A DNA stretch of 64,000 bases from Paraburkholderia tuberum STM678 (GTDB taxonomy: Bacteria; Pseudomonadota; Gammaproteobacteria; Burkholderiales; Burkholderiaceae), in assembly GCF_902833905.1 (NCBI RefSeq), contig NZ_CADFGP010000022.1, forward strand, positions 62,001 through 126,000, written 5' to 3'. A model generated the notes under the pieces. The model searched no databases, was not told the DNA's origin, and saw nothing but the letters and a program-made list of their open reading frames with translations. A program made the position numbers and the translations under genes. Positions 45,960 to 54,512 of the stretch are shown piece after piece; the first letter of the stretch is position 1; every line of letters starts with the position of its first letter.

Positions 45960-46165
45960 AAATCGTGGGGAGAGTGTGGAGCTGCCGGAGTTCGCAGCGG
46001 CGCGCGGCTCGCGCGCTTCGCTGGGTGCTTTCCCGTACAATTCCTGATCTTTCTATTGTCGCAGAAGCCGACTGGCGGCGCTTTGCATGGCCTACTGTCG
46101 AACTGGCCCAGCCATTGCGTCAATGCGCGTCAATACACTCGAACACGTTTCCCAAGGATGTCCCG

Positions 46166-46561
46166 ATGACCGATCTTCTTCAACTTCCGTCCAAGCCGTG
46201 CGCGCTGCGCGTCATGCCGCAGCCATCGGACGCGAACATTCATGGCGACGTGTTCGGCGGCTGGATCATGGCGCAGGTCGACATCGCCGGCTCGATTCCG
46301 GCAAGCCGTCGTGCGAATGGGCGGGTCGCGACGATCGCGGTTAATTCTTTCCTGTTCAAGCAACCGGTGTTCGTCGGCGATCTGCTGAGCTTTTACGCGG
46401 ATATCGTGAAGACCGGCAATACGTCGGTGACAGTGTCGGTCGAGGTCTACGCGCAACGGTTGAGGCTCTCGCAGGAAGTCGTCAAGGTCACGGAAGCGAT
46501 CCTCACCTACGTCGCCACCGACAGCGACCGCCGTCCGCGCGCGCTGCCCGCGCTGGACTGA
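46166..46561 (+). CDS. Acyl-CoA thioesterase, YciA-like hotdog fold
   Basis: The 131-aa cytoplasmic protein has the hotdog domain with DANIHGDVFGGWIMAQVDIA, VNSFLFKQPVFVGDLLSFYA and NTSVTVSVEVYAQRL. The Asp in GDVFGGW is the family's catalytic residue. It resembles YciA, which hydrolyses short to medium acyl-CoA. AAGGA precedes the ATG. It is divergent from the ABC exporter. Confidence 0.88.
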   Translation: MTDLLQLPSKPCALRVMPQPSDANIHGDVFGGWIMAQVDIAGSIPASRRANGRVATIAVNSFLFKQPVFVGDLLSFYADIVKTGNTSVTVSVEVYAQRLRLSQEVVKVTEAILTYVATDSDRRPRALPALD

Positions 46562-46684
46562 GCCGGCGAGGATGCTTAAGCTAGCGATTCCACGCGTCAC
46601 GCGCCGCGCCACCCGCTAGCCGTTCCAGCCGATCAGCGCACGAGGCCCGGGACGCCCCATAGTCGCTCTTCTCATGGAAACGAG

Positions 46685-47296
46685 ATGAAACTGATCGGTA
46701 TGCTCGACTCGCCCTACGTGCGGCGCGTCGCCATCTGCATGAAGCTGCTCGCGCTCGACTTCGAACACGAGTCGATTTCGGTTTTCCGCACCTACGACCA
46801 GTTCGCGAAGATCAACCCGGTCGTCAAGGCGCCGACGCTCGTCGCCGACAACGGCGCGATCCTGATGGACTCGACGGTGATCCTGCAGTATCTGGCAACG
46901 CTCGCCGGCCCCACCCCGCTGTTCCCGACGCAAGCCGACGCGGCGTTGCGCGCCGCGCGTCTGACGGGGCTCGCGCTCGCCGCGTGCGAAAAGAGCGTGC
47001 AGATCGTCTACGAGCGCAATCTGCGGCCTCAGGAGAAGCAGCATGAACCGTGGGTCGAGCGCGTGCGCGCGCAACTGCTCGCCGCCTATGCCGAACTCGA
47101 ACGCGAGTTGGGCGAAGGGCCGCTGCCCGACACGCAGCAGCAGTTCAGCGCGGCGGACGTGGCCGTCGCCGTAGCCTGGCAGTTCACGCACATGATGCTG
47201 CCGGAGGCGGTCAGCAAGGCCGATCATCCGCGGCTCGAGAAGTTTTCCGCGTTCGCGGAAAGCCTGCCGGTGTTCAAGGACACGCCGGCTCAGTGA
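46685..47296 (+). CDS. Glutathione S-transferase family protein
   Basis: The 203-aa protein has a thioredoxin-like N-terminal domain (MKLIGMLDSPYVRRVAICMK, with Ser9 in the usual catalytic place), the cis-Pro region NPVVKAPTLVADNGAILMDS and TVILQYL, and an all-helical C-terminal domain ending FSAADVAVAVAWQFTHMMLP. The substrate is unknown. It is followed by a hairpin and a convergent gene. Confidence 0.88.
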   Translation: MKLIGMLDSPYVRRVAICMKLLALDFEHESISVFRTYDQFAKINPVVKAPTLVADNGAILMDSTVILQYLATLAGPTPLFPTQADAALRAARLTGLALAACEKSVQIVYERNLRPQEKQHEPWVERVRAQLLAAYAELERELGEGPLPDTQQQFSAADVAVAVAWQFTHMMLPEAVSKADHPRLEKFSAFAESLPVFKDTPAQ

Positions 47297-47312
47297 CCGG
47301 CGTTGGACGCGG

Positions 47313-47338
47313 CACGCGGCGACACCCGTCGCCGCGTG
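47313..47338. terminator. Hairpin between convergent genes
   Basis: An 11-bp stem (CACGCGGCGAC / GTCGCCGCGTG, ACCC loop) lies 16 bp after the GST stop and 13 bp before the stop of the GGDEF/EAL gene. No T-run is present, so it may need Rho or only protect RNA ends. Confidence 0.55.
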
Positions 47339-47351
47339 TCGCTCGCTCCCC

Positions 47352-50300
47352 TCATGCCGGCTCCAGCTCCGGCACCAACCCGCCGTGCAGCAGTTCGGAA
47401 ATCGCTTCCGTCGATAGCGGCTTCGCGAAATAGAAGCCCTGCATTTCGTCGCACGCGCGTTCCTTCAGGAAGTCGAGTTGCGCCGACGTTTCCACGCCCT
47501 CGGCGATCACCTGCAACTTCAGCGAATGGGCGAGCGCGATGATCGCCGACGTGATCGTCTCATCGTCGCCCGATACGCCGATATCCGACACGAACGAGCG
47601 GTCGATCTTCAAGCGGTCCACCGGGAAGCGCTTCAGATAGCTGAGGCTCGAATAGCCGGTGCCGAAGTCGTCGATCGCGAGACCGATGCCGAGCGCGTGC
47701 AGTTCGTTGAGCATCGACACTGCTTCTTCCGCGTTGCGCATGATCGTGCTTTCGGTCAACTCGAGTTCGAGGTACTTCGGTTCGAGTCCGGTCTCGTCGA
47801 GCACCTGCATCACGAGCTTCGCGATGTCACGCTGCTGGAACACCCGCGCCGACAGATTCACCGACACGCGCGCCGGCGGCAAGCCCTGATCCTGCCACGC
47901 CTTGTTCTGCCGGCACGCCTCGCGCAGCACCCACTCCGACAGCGGCCCGATCAGCCCGCTTTCCTCGGCGAGCGGAATGAACGATGACGGCGGCACGAGC
48001 CCGACCTCGGGATCGTGCCAGCGCACCAGCGCCTCGATGCCGACGATCTGTCCGCTGCCGATATCGACTTGCGGCTGATAGTGCAGCAGGAACTCGTTGT
48101 CGCGCAGCGCGCGGCGCAGGCGTCGTTCGAGATTCAGGCGCGCGCCCGCGCTCGCGTTCATCTCCGGCTGATAGAACTGGAACGTGTTGCGCCCCATGTC
48201 CTTCGCCCGATACATCGCGACGTCGGCCTTCTTCATCAGCGTTTCGGCATCCTCGCCGTCCTGCGGGAACAGGCTCGCGCCCATGCTGCAGCCGACGTAC
48301 AGCTCGGTGCCGTCGAGCCACACCGGCTCGGCGATCGACGCGCGCACGCGCTCCATCCACGTGATCAGCGATTGCTCGTCGACGGTGTCGGTCATCACGA
48401 TCACGAACTCGTCGCCGCCGTGACGCGCAACCGTGTCGCTGGTGCGCGAGCAGCGCGCGAGCCGTTCGGCGACCACCCCGAGCAGCCGGTCGCCGACGCT
48501 ATGGCCGAGGCTGTCGTTGACGTTCTTGAAGCCGTCGAGATCGAGGAACACGACCGCGACGCCCGAATGATGCCGCTGCGCGACGACGAGCGCATGTTCG
48601 AGCCGGTCGCGCAGCAGGTTGCGGTTCGGCAGCCGCGTAAGGCCGTCGTAGTTGGCCTGGTATTCGAGCTGCTCCTGATAGCGGATCAGCTCGGTCACGT
48701 CGTTGATGACGCCGATATGATGGGTGATCACGCCTTCCGCGTTCGGCACCGGCGCGATGAACAGCTGATTCCAGAACAGCGCGCCGTCCTTGCGATAGTT
48801 GCGCAACACCGCGCTGACCTCGCGATTCGCCGCGAGCGCCTCGCGGATCAACGCGACGCCTTCCTGGTCACGGTCGTCGCGTTGCAGCACGCGGCAGTCG
48901 TGGCCGATCACCTCGGCGGGATCGTAGCCGGTGATGCGCATGAACGCCGGATTCACGTATTCGATCAGATTGCCCGACGGCGACGGCGCGGTGATCAGGA
49001 TCGCGTTGACGCTCGCGTCGAGCGCCCGGCTTTGCAGACGCAGCGCGAGATCGGCGCGCTTGCGCTCGGTGATGTCGGTGTACGAGCCGAGCACGCCGAT
49101 CACCTGACCGCCGCCGTCGGTGAAGGGCAGCTTGCTCGTGACCGTCGTGCGGTGCAAGCCGTCGATCACGAAGTCGACCTCGAAGTTCATCTTGGGCACG
49201 CCGGTGCTCACGACTTCGCGATCGTGCTCGGTCAACAGGTCGGCGAACGCGCGCCACGCCAGGTCGGCGTCGCTCTTGCCGACCACCTGTTCGGGATACG
49301 CGAGCCCCGCATCGCGCGCGAATGCCATGTTGCAGCCGAGATAGCGTGAGTTCAGGTCCTTCCAGAAGATGCGCTGCGGAATGTTGTCGATCACCGCTTC
49401 GAGCATCTGATTCGAGCGCTGCGCTTCGGCTTCGGCGTTGATCTGGTCGGTCACGTCGTCCGCCAACACGAACAAGGCGTCGCGGCCCATGAAGTTCAGT
49501 GCGTGATAGGACACGTTGACGCTGAGGATCGAGCCGTCCTTGCGCCGATGCCGCCAGATGCCCGCCATCGTGTGGCTCTGGCGGAGGTCGGCGCTACGCT
49601 GCAGATGCGTCTCCAGGCGGCCGATTTCCGAGTTCGGGCGGATCGCGCGGATCGTCATGCCGAGAAACTCGTCTTCCGTGTAGCCGTATTGCTGGATCGC
49701 GGCCTTGTTGACGGCGAGAAAGCACAGCGTGTCGCGATCGAAGATGTACATCGGCACGGTGTGATCGTCGAACAGGCTGCGAAAACGCTCGTCGTTGCGC
49801 ACCAGCGCGCGGGCGCTGCGGAGTTTTTCGCGCGCGCTGTTCTCGCGCACGCCGAACGTGAGGAACAGCAGCACGCTGCCGGTGAGCATCGTCACGAGCA
49901 GCACGAACATCGCGCGCTCGCTGTCGCTCGCCGATGCCGCGAGCGAGATCTGCAACGAGCGGTTTTCCTCGCTGCGCAACGTGGCGAGCGCGGCTTCGAC
50001 ACGCTCTAGCGCGGGGGCAAGATGCGAGTTCGACGGCGCAGGGTCGAGGGATGCCTCGAATGGCGCGTCGAGGGGGGCCGCCCCCGGTGCTTCGGTCGAT
50101 GCCGCGTGCGCCACGCCCGACGCCGCCCCCGACGCCGCGCTTGCCGCTCCGGGCAGGTCACTCGCATGGTTGCGCAGCGTGTCCTCGAGATCGTGCTGCA
50201 ACGCGTGCCGCGCCGCGCTCAGGCTGGCAAGCGCCCCCGACATGTACGGCTCGCTCGCGAGCTCCTCGCGCAGTGATTGCTCGCGGCTCGCGAGTGTGTT

Positions 50301-50552
50301 CGTCATCGAAGCGGCCGCGTCGGGCGGCACCGGCTTGCCCGATTCTTTCAGGCGGTGCAGAGCGGCGAGCGCGTTATCGAGCGCGGCGTGATACGCATCG
50401 AGGTTCTGGCGCACGCTGGTCGAGCGCGCGAGGCGCGCATCGGCGTCGCGCTGCCCGCGAATCTGCGTGTACGCGACGAACGCGTTTGCACCGACCGCGA
50501 CGACCACGACCGCAATATTGATCAGCAGTCGCTTCGATAGAAAAGGATTCAT
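47352..50552 (-). CDS. Membrane PAS-GGDEF-EAL cyclic-di-GMP signalling protein
   Basis: The 1066-aa protein has an N-terminal helix (residues ~10-28), a periplasmic region of about 190 residues with an Ala/Ser/Pro-rich stretch, a second helix (FVLLVTMLTGSVLLFLTFGV), three PAS-type regions (about 255-640), a GGDEF domain with intact RHGGDEFVIV and an RTSD inhibitory site five residues before it, and an EAL domain with GIEALVRWHD, VSVNLSARVF, ELTESTIM, AIDDFGTGYSSLSYLK and QVIAEGVET. Both catalytic motifs look active, so it could make and break c-di-GMP in response to a periplasmic or redox/ligand cue. Confidence 0.92.
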   Translation of the reverse strand: MNPFLSKRLLINIAVVVVAVGANAFVAYTQIRGQRDADARLARSTSVRQNLDAYHAALDNALAALHRLKESGKPVPPDAAASMTNTLASREQSLREELASEPYMSGALASLSAARHALQHDLEDTLRNHASDLPGAASAASGAASGVAHAASTEAPGAAPLDAPFEASLDPAPSNSHLAPALERVEAALATLRSEENRSLQISLAASASDSERAMFVLLVTMLTGSVLLFLTFGVRENSAREKLRSARALVRNDERFRSLFDDHTVPMYIFDRDTLCFLAVNKAAIQQYGYTEDEFLGMTIRAIRPNSEIGRLETHLQRSADLRQSHTMAGIWRHRRKDGSILSVNVSYHALNFMGRDALFVLADDVTDQINAEAEAQRSNQMLEAVIDNIPQRIFWKDLNSRYLGCNMAFARDAGLAYPEQVVGKSDADLAWRAFADLLTEHDREVVSTGVPKMNFEVDFVIDGLHRTTVTSKLPFTDGGGQVIGVLGSYTDITERKRADLALRLQSRALDASVNAILITAPSPSGNLIEYVNPAFMRITGYDPAEVIGHDCRVLQRDDRDQEGVALIREALAANREVSAVLRNYRKDGALFWNQLFIAPVPNAEGVITHHIGVINDVTELIRYQEQLEYQANYDGLTRLPNRNLLRDRLEHALVVAQRHHSGVAVVFLDLDGFKNVNDSLGHSVGDRLLGVVAERLARCSRTSDTVARHGGDEFVIVMTDTVDEQSLITWMERVRASIAEPVWLDGTELYVGCSMGASLFPQDGEDAETLMKKADVAMYRAKDMGRNTFQFYQPEMNASAGARLNLERRLRRALRDNEFLLHYQPQVDIGSGQIVGIEALVRWHDPEVGLVPPSSFIPLAEESGLIGPLSEWVLREACRQNKAWQDQGLPPARVSVNLSARVFQQRDIAKLVMQVLDETGLEPKYLELELTESTIMRNAEEAVSMLNELHALGIGLAIDDFGTGYSSLSYLKRFPVDRLKIDRSFVSDIGVSGDDETITSAIIALAHSLKLQVIAEGVETSAQLDFLKERACDEMQGFYFAKPLSTEAISELLHGGLVPELEPA

Positions 50553-50763
50553 GGGTTCCGAACGTCAATCGTTCCGAGGGCGGGAGAGCGCGCTCGCTGC
50601 CGGTGCGTCGGGCCGCATCGATGCAAGTCTTTTACGCGCCATCCTTTGGATATCGGCAGCGATCGGAAGCGGGTTGAGGGTCGGCGTGAAAAAAATCTGA
50701 TGATTTGGGGGAAGGCTGCGAGTTGGTGGGGGCGCCTGGCTGGGGGCGGCTAACCGGCCGCAC

Positions 50764-51240
50764 CTAGCCGGCCGCTTCAAATTCCTTCATCGCCGGGACG
50801 AAATCGTGGCTCGCCTCGGGCTTGCGCGACAGCTTCGCGAGCACATAGCGCTTGAAAGGATCGAGCTCGGCCCAGCGCGCGACGCTCGGCGCGGCGAGAC
50901 CGGCCAGCCCCGCCTGATGCGCGACACCGTCGGGCACGCTGTCGGTTTGACGCCAGGCCGGCGACTCCTCCGGCGTAAACCACTCCGGTTCGACGTTCGA
51001 GTGCGTGCGCAGCATCTCGAACAGCGCGTGATCGAAATTCGGTTCGATCTGCGTGTCTTCTTCGACCGGGAAACGCGCGAGCAGCTTGCGATCTTCGAGC
51101 GGCAGTTGCTGCCACTGCGCGAGCGTGATGCGCAGCCCGAAACGGTCGAGATTGAAGCGCACCGACATCGGGATATAAGTGAAATTCTCCGAAGACGCGA
51201 CCTCGAAGTCGAACAGAAGCGGTGCTTCGTTGAGTCCCAT
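50764..51240 (-). CDS. NarM-like nitrate-reductase-associated protein
   Basis: The 158-aa protein matches, as far as I can judge by eye, the nitrate reductase associated family (DUF/NarM): FDFEVASSENFTYIPMSVRF, NLDRFGLRITLAQWQQLPLE and the C-terminal RYVLAKLSRKPEASHDFVPA. NarM is needed for assimilatory nitrate reductase maturation in cyanobacteria. No nitrate reductase gene lies in the window. It is divergent from fdhD, whose product also matures a molybdenum enzyme. The 211-bp gap to the GGDEF/EAL start shows no gene. Confidence 0.75.
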   Translation of the reverse strand: MGLNEAPLLFDFEVASSENFTYIPMSVRFNLDRFGLRITLAQWQQLPLEDRKLLARFPVEEDTQIEPNFDHALFEMLRTHSNVEPEWFTPEESPAWRQTDSVPDGVAHQAGLAGLAAPSVARWAELDPFKRYVLAKLSRKPEASHDFVPAMKEFEAAG

Positions 51241-51398
51241 GTCAGTGCTCCTTGTCGGTGGCGGACAGCGTGCGGGCGTCGCTTGAGGTATTTTAGAACC
51301 TTATTCGCGCGACGGCGCCCTGCGCGGCGGCCGCCGCGAAGCACACGGCGAGCCCGGCGCACCCTTTGACGCGCGGCATGGTACAGGAGTGAAGCAGC

Positions 51399-52283
51399 TT
51401 GAACGGACAGCAAAACGGGCGCCAAACCGGGCGGGCGGACGGCCAGCCCCACGCCCTCGACAGCGACGAACAACCCGGCGTAGTGCAACTCGAAGTGCGC
51501 CGCCATCGCGGCGCGGCGGTTGAAACCGCCACCGATCACGTCGGCCAGGAGTGGCCGGTCGCGCTCGTGTTCAACGGCATCTCGCACGCGGTGATGATGT
51601 GCACGCCGCGCGATCTCGAAGCGTTCGCGGTCGGCTTCGCGATTTCGGAGGGGATCGTCGAGCGCGGCAGCGACATTCAGGACATCGAGGTCGAATTGCA
51701 CGGGCACGGCGAGCTGCCGCATGCCGAGGTGCAATTGCAGGTCGTGCAGCAGGCGTTCGCCGGTTTGAAGGAAAAGCGCCGCGCGCTCGCCGGGCGCACC
51801 GGCTGCGGCGTGTGCGGCATCGAAAGCATCGATCTGCTGGATCTGAAACCGCAGCGTGTACCCGACACTGGCTTCTTGCAGCGGCTCGCGCCCGATGCGA
51901 TCGCACGCGCCGCGCGCGCGCTGCCCGAGCACCAGGCGCTCACTCGTTTGACGGGCGGCCTCCACGCGGCCGCGTGGTGTGATGCGCAAGGCGCGATCCA
52001 CTCTGCGTTCGAGGACGTCGGCCGCCACAACGCGCTCGACAAGCTGATCGGCCAGCTCGTGCTCGACCGCGCCGATACGCGCGACGGTTTCGTGTTTCTG
52101 TCGAGCCGCGCGAGCTACGAGCTGGTGCGCAAGGCCGCGCGCGTCGACGTGCCGATGGTCGCGACGATCTCGGCGCCGTCGTCGCTCGCAATTGCGATCG
52201 CGCGTGAGGCGGGCGTGCGGCTCGTGAGCTTCTGCCGCGAAGGCAGCTACGTCGATTACGACACCTGGCAGCAGCAAGCTTGA
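51399..52283 (+). CDS. fdhD: Formate dehydrogenase sulfurtransferase FdhD
   Basis: FdhD transfers sulfur from IscS to the molybdenum cofactor of formate dehydrogenase. The 294-aa product has PVALVFNGISHAVMMCTPRD, LEAFAVGFAISEGIV, the catalytic-loop cysteines in GRTGCGVCGIESIDLL, FEDVGRHNALDKLIGQL, FLSSRASYELVRKAARVDVP and VRLVSFCREGSYVDY. It starts with TTG at 51399, AGGAG 10 bp upstream, because no ATG is available before residue 65. It shares a 158-bp divergent region with the NarM-like gene. Confidence 0.93.
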   Translation: MNGQQNGRQTGRADGQPHALDSDEQPGVVQLEVRRHRGAAVETATDHVGQEWPVALVFNGISHAVMMCTPRDLEAFAVGFAISEGIVERGSDIQDIEVELHGHGELPHAEVQLQVVQQAFAGLKEKRRALAGRTGCGVCGIESIDLLDLKPQRVPDTGFLQRLAPDAIARAARALPEHQALTRLTGGLHAAAWCDAQGAIHSAFEDVGRHNALDKLIGQLVLDRADTRDGFVFLSSRASYELVRKAARVDVPMVATISAPSSLAIAIAREAGVRLVSFCREGSYVDYDTWQQQA

Positions 52284-52350
52284 GCGATTGAAGCGGCGCA
52301 GCGACGATTCACGGCTAACCCACCCGAAGCCCGCCTGCGTCGCACACCCC

Positions 52351-53121
52351 TCAGTCGAACGGCCGGAAATCCGGCTTGCGCTTCTCGAAGAACGCCTTGA
52401 ACGCCTCGCGCGCTTCGGGCGCAAGCAGCATCTTGCCGAAATGCACGGCTTCCTCGGTCATCTGCGTCTGCAGTTCCTGCTGGCTCGCGCGCTTCATCAG
52501 GCTCTTCGTCACGCGCAACGACGACGCCGGCAGCGCCGCCAGCTTCGCGGCCTGCGACGCCGCGAACGCGTCGACTTCGCCCGCCGGCAGCACGCGATTC
52601 ACGAAGCCCATGCGGTGCGCTTCGGCCGCGTCGAACGCCTCGCCGAGCAGCAGTTTTTCCGCCGCCGCCTGGTAGCCGGCCACGCGCTGCAGCAACAGGC
52701 TCGACGCTGCTTCCGGGCACAGCCCGAGCTGCGTGAACGGCAGCGAAAAGCTCGCGGTGTCGGCCGCGTAGACCAGATCGCAATGCAGCAGCAGCGTCGT
52801 GCCGACGCCGACCGCCGGCCCCGCGACCGCCGCCACCACCGGTTTTTCCGCCGAACATAGCGCGCGCAGGAACTGAAACACCGGCGGGGTTTCGCCAACC
52901 GGCGGCGACTTCATGAAGTCCTCGAGATCGTTGCCCGCGCTGAATATGCCCGCGCTGCCGCGAATCAGGATCGCGCGCACCGACGCGTCGCCCTGCGCGT
53001 CTACGAGCGCGTCGGCCATCGTCTGATACATCGCGGCCGTGAACGCATTTTTCCTGCCGGGCCGGTTGAAGCTGATGGTCAGCACCGCGTCGGCGCGCTC
53101 GACCAGAATATCCGTCGTCAT
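52351..53121 (-). CDS. Enoyl-CoA hydratase/isomerase family protein
   Basis: The 256-aa crotonase has FNRPGRKNAFTAAMYQTMAD, the oxyanion loop RGSAGIFSAGNDLEDFM, KPVVAAVAGPAVGVGTTLLL and TQLGLCPEAASSLLLQRVAG. The last segment has Pro-Glu where classical hydratases carry their second catalytic Glu region, so it may act as hydratase or isomerase. The ATG at 53121 follows AAGGAG by 9 bp; alternative ATG at 53130. It is downstream of the beta-oxidation operon but behind a terminator. Confidence 0.86.
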   Translation of the reverse strand: MTTDILVERADAVLTISFNRPGRKNAFTAAMYQTMADALVDAQGDASVRAILIRGSAGIFSAGNDLEDFMKSPPVGETPPVFQFLRALCSAEKPVVAAVAGPAVGVGTTLLLHCDLVYAADTASFSLPFTQLGLCPEAASSLLLQRVAGYQAAAEKLLLGEAFDAAEAHRMGFVNRVLPAGEVDAFAASQAAKLAALPASSLRVTKSLMKRASQQELQTQMTEEAVHFGKMLLAPEAREAFKAFFEKRKPDFRPFD

Positions 53122-53153
53122 CCCGTTCATCTCCTTGTGCTCCTGCTGAATGT

Positions 53154-53190
53154 AAAAACGGTTCGCAAGCCGCGCGGCCTGCGAACCGTT
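53154..53190 (-). terminator. Intrinsic terminator after the thiolase gene
   Basis: An 11-bp perfect stem (AACGGTTCGCA / TGCGAACCGTT) with a GC-rich 12-nt loop is followed on the minus strand by TTTTTACA. It lies 49 bp past the thiolase stop and 33 bp before the enoyl-CoA hydratase start. Confidence 0.8.
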
Positions 53191-53238
53191 GCGCGATCCC
53201 TGGTGGATCACAGAAGGATCCCCCGTTCGATCAGCGGC

Positions 53239-54438
53239 TCACAGACGCTCGATGATGCCCGCCGCGCCCATGCCGGTACCGACGCACATCGTCACCATGC
53301 CGTACTTGTAGTTGCGGCGGCGCAGGCCGTGCACCACGGTCGCCGCACGAATCGCGCCGGTCGCGCCGAGCGGATGGCCCAGTGCGATCGCGCCGCCGAG
53401 CGGGTTGATCTTCGACGTATCGAGGCCGAGGTCCTGGATCACCGCGAGCGACTGCGCGGCGAACGCCTCGTTCAGCTCGATCCAGTCGAGGTCGTCCTGC
53501 TTCAGGCCCGCGGCTTTCAGCGCGGCCGGAATCGCTTCCTTCGGGCCGATGCCCATGATTTCCGGCGGCACGCCGCGCACCGCGAAGCTGACGAAGCGCG
53601 CGAGCGGCGTCAGGTTGAACTGCTTGAGGATTTTTTCCGACACGACGATCAACGCACCCGCGCCGTCCGACGTCTGCGAGCTGTTGCCGGCCGTGACCGA
53701 GCCTTTGTTCGCGAACACCGCGCGCAGCTTCGCGAGGCCCTCCATCGACGTGTCCGCGCGCGGACCTTCGTCGAGCGACACCTCGCGCGTTTTCACGTTG
53801 ATCTCGCCGGTCGCGAGATCGGGCACGCGATCGACGATCGTGTACGCGGCGATTTCGTCGTTGAATTCGCCGGCTTGCTGCGCGGCGAACGCGCGGCTGT
53901 GCGATTCGACCGAGAACGCATCCTGCGCTTCGCGGCTGATCTTCCAGCGCTCGGCGACTTTCTCCGCGGTCAGGCCCATGCCGTACGCGATGCCGACGTC
54001 TTCGTTGCGATCGAAGATATGCGGCGACAGCGACGGCTTATTGCCCATCATCGGCACCATGCTCATCGATTCGCAGCCGCCCGCGATCATCGCATCCGCC
54101 TCGCCGACGCGGATGCGGTCCGCGGCCATCGCGAGCGCGGTCAGACCCGACGCGCAGAAGCGGTTCACCGTGACGCCGCCGACCGTGTTCGGCAGACCTG
54201 CCAGCAGCGCGCCGATCCGTGCGACGTTCAGGCCCTGCTCCGCTTCCGGAATCGCGCAACCGACGATCGCGTCTTCAATCACGCCGGTGTCGAGGCCGGG
54301 CACCTGGGCGACGGCCGACCTGATCGCGTGAACCAGCAGCTCATCCGGACGTGTGTTCCTGAACATGCCGCGCGGCGCCTTGCCGATCGGCGTACGGCTC
54401 GCGGCGACGATGTATGCGTCTTGCAATTGCTTTGCCAT
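53239..54438 (-). CDS. fadA: Acetyl-CoA acyltransferase (3-ketoacyl-CoA thiolase)
   Basis: This thiolase does the last step of beta-oxidation. The 399-aa product has YIVAASRTPIGKAPRGMF, the nucleophile Cys in VTVNRFCASGLTALAMAADR (about residue 93), GGCESMSMVPMMGN, the NEAFAAQSLAVIQDLG block, GGAIALGHPLGATGAIR and the second Cys in YGMVTMCVGTGMGAAGII. It lies 74 bp after the hydroxyacyl-CoA dehydrogenase/hydratase gene, with a 9-bp hairpin (54457-54488) in the gap. FadA/FadB pairing is inference from order. Confidence 0.93.
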   Translation of the reverse strand: MAKQLQDAYIVAASRTPIGKAPRGMFRNTRPDELLVHAIRSAVAQVPGLDTGVIEDAIVGCAIPEAEQGLNVARIGALLAGLPNTVGGVTVNRFCASGLTALAMAADRIRVGEADAMIAGGCESMSMVPMMGNKPSLSPHIFDRNEDVGIAYGMGLTAEKVAERWKISREAQDAFSVESHSRAFAAQQAGEFNDEIAAYTIVDRVPDLATGEINVKTREVSLDEGPRADTSMEGLAKLRAVFANKGSVTAGNSSQTSDGAGALIVVSEKILKQFNLTPLARFVSFAVRGVPPEIMGIGPKEAIPAALKAAGLKQDDLDWIELNEAFAAQSLAVIQDLGLDTSKINPLGGAIALGHPLGATGAIRAATVVHGLRRRNYKYGMVTMCVGTGMGAAGIIERL

Positions 54439-54512
54439 TTGGGAATCTCCTTTGTCGACCAGAGTTGGCCAAAGCTCTTACTCTGGTCCCATGCACATTG
54501 TGCGGTCGCCGC

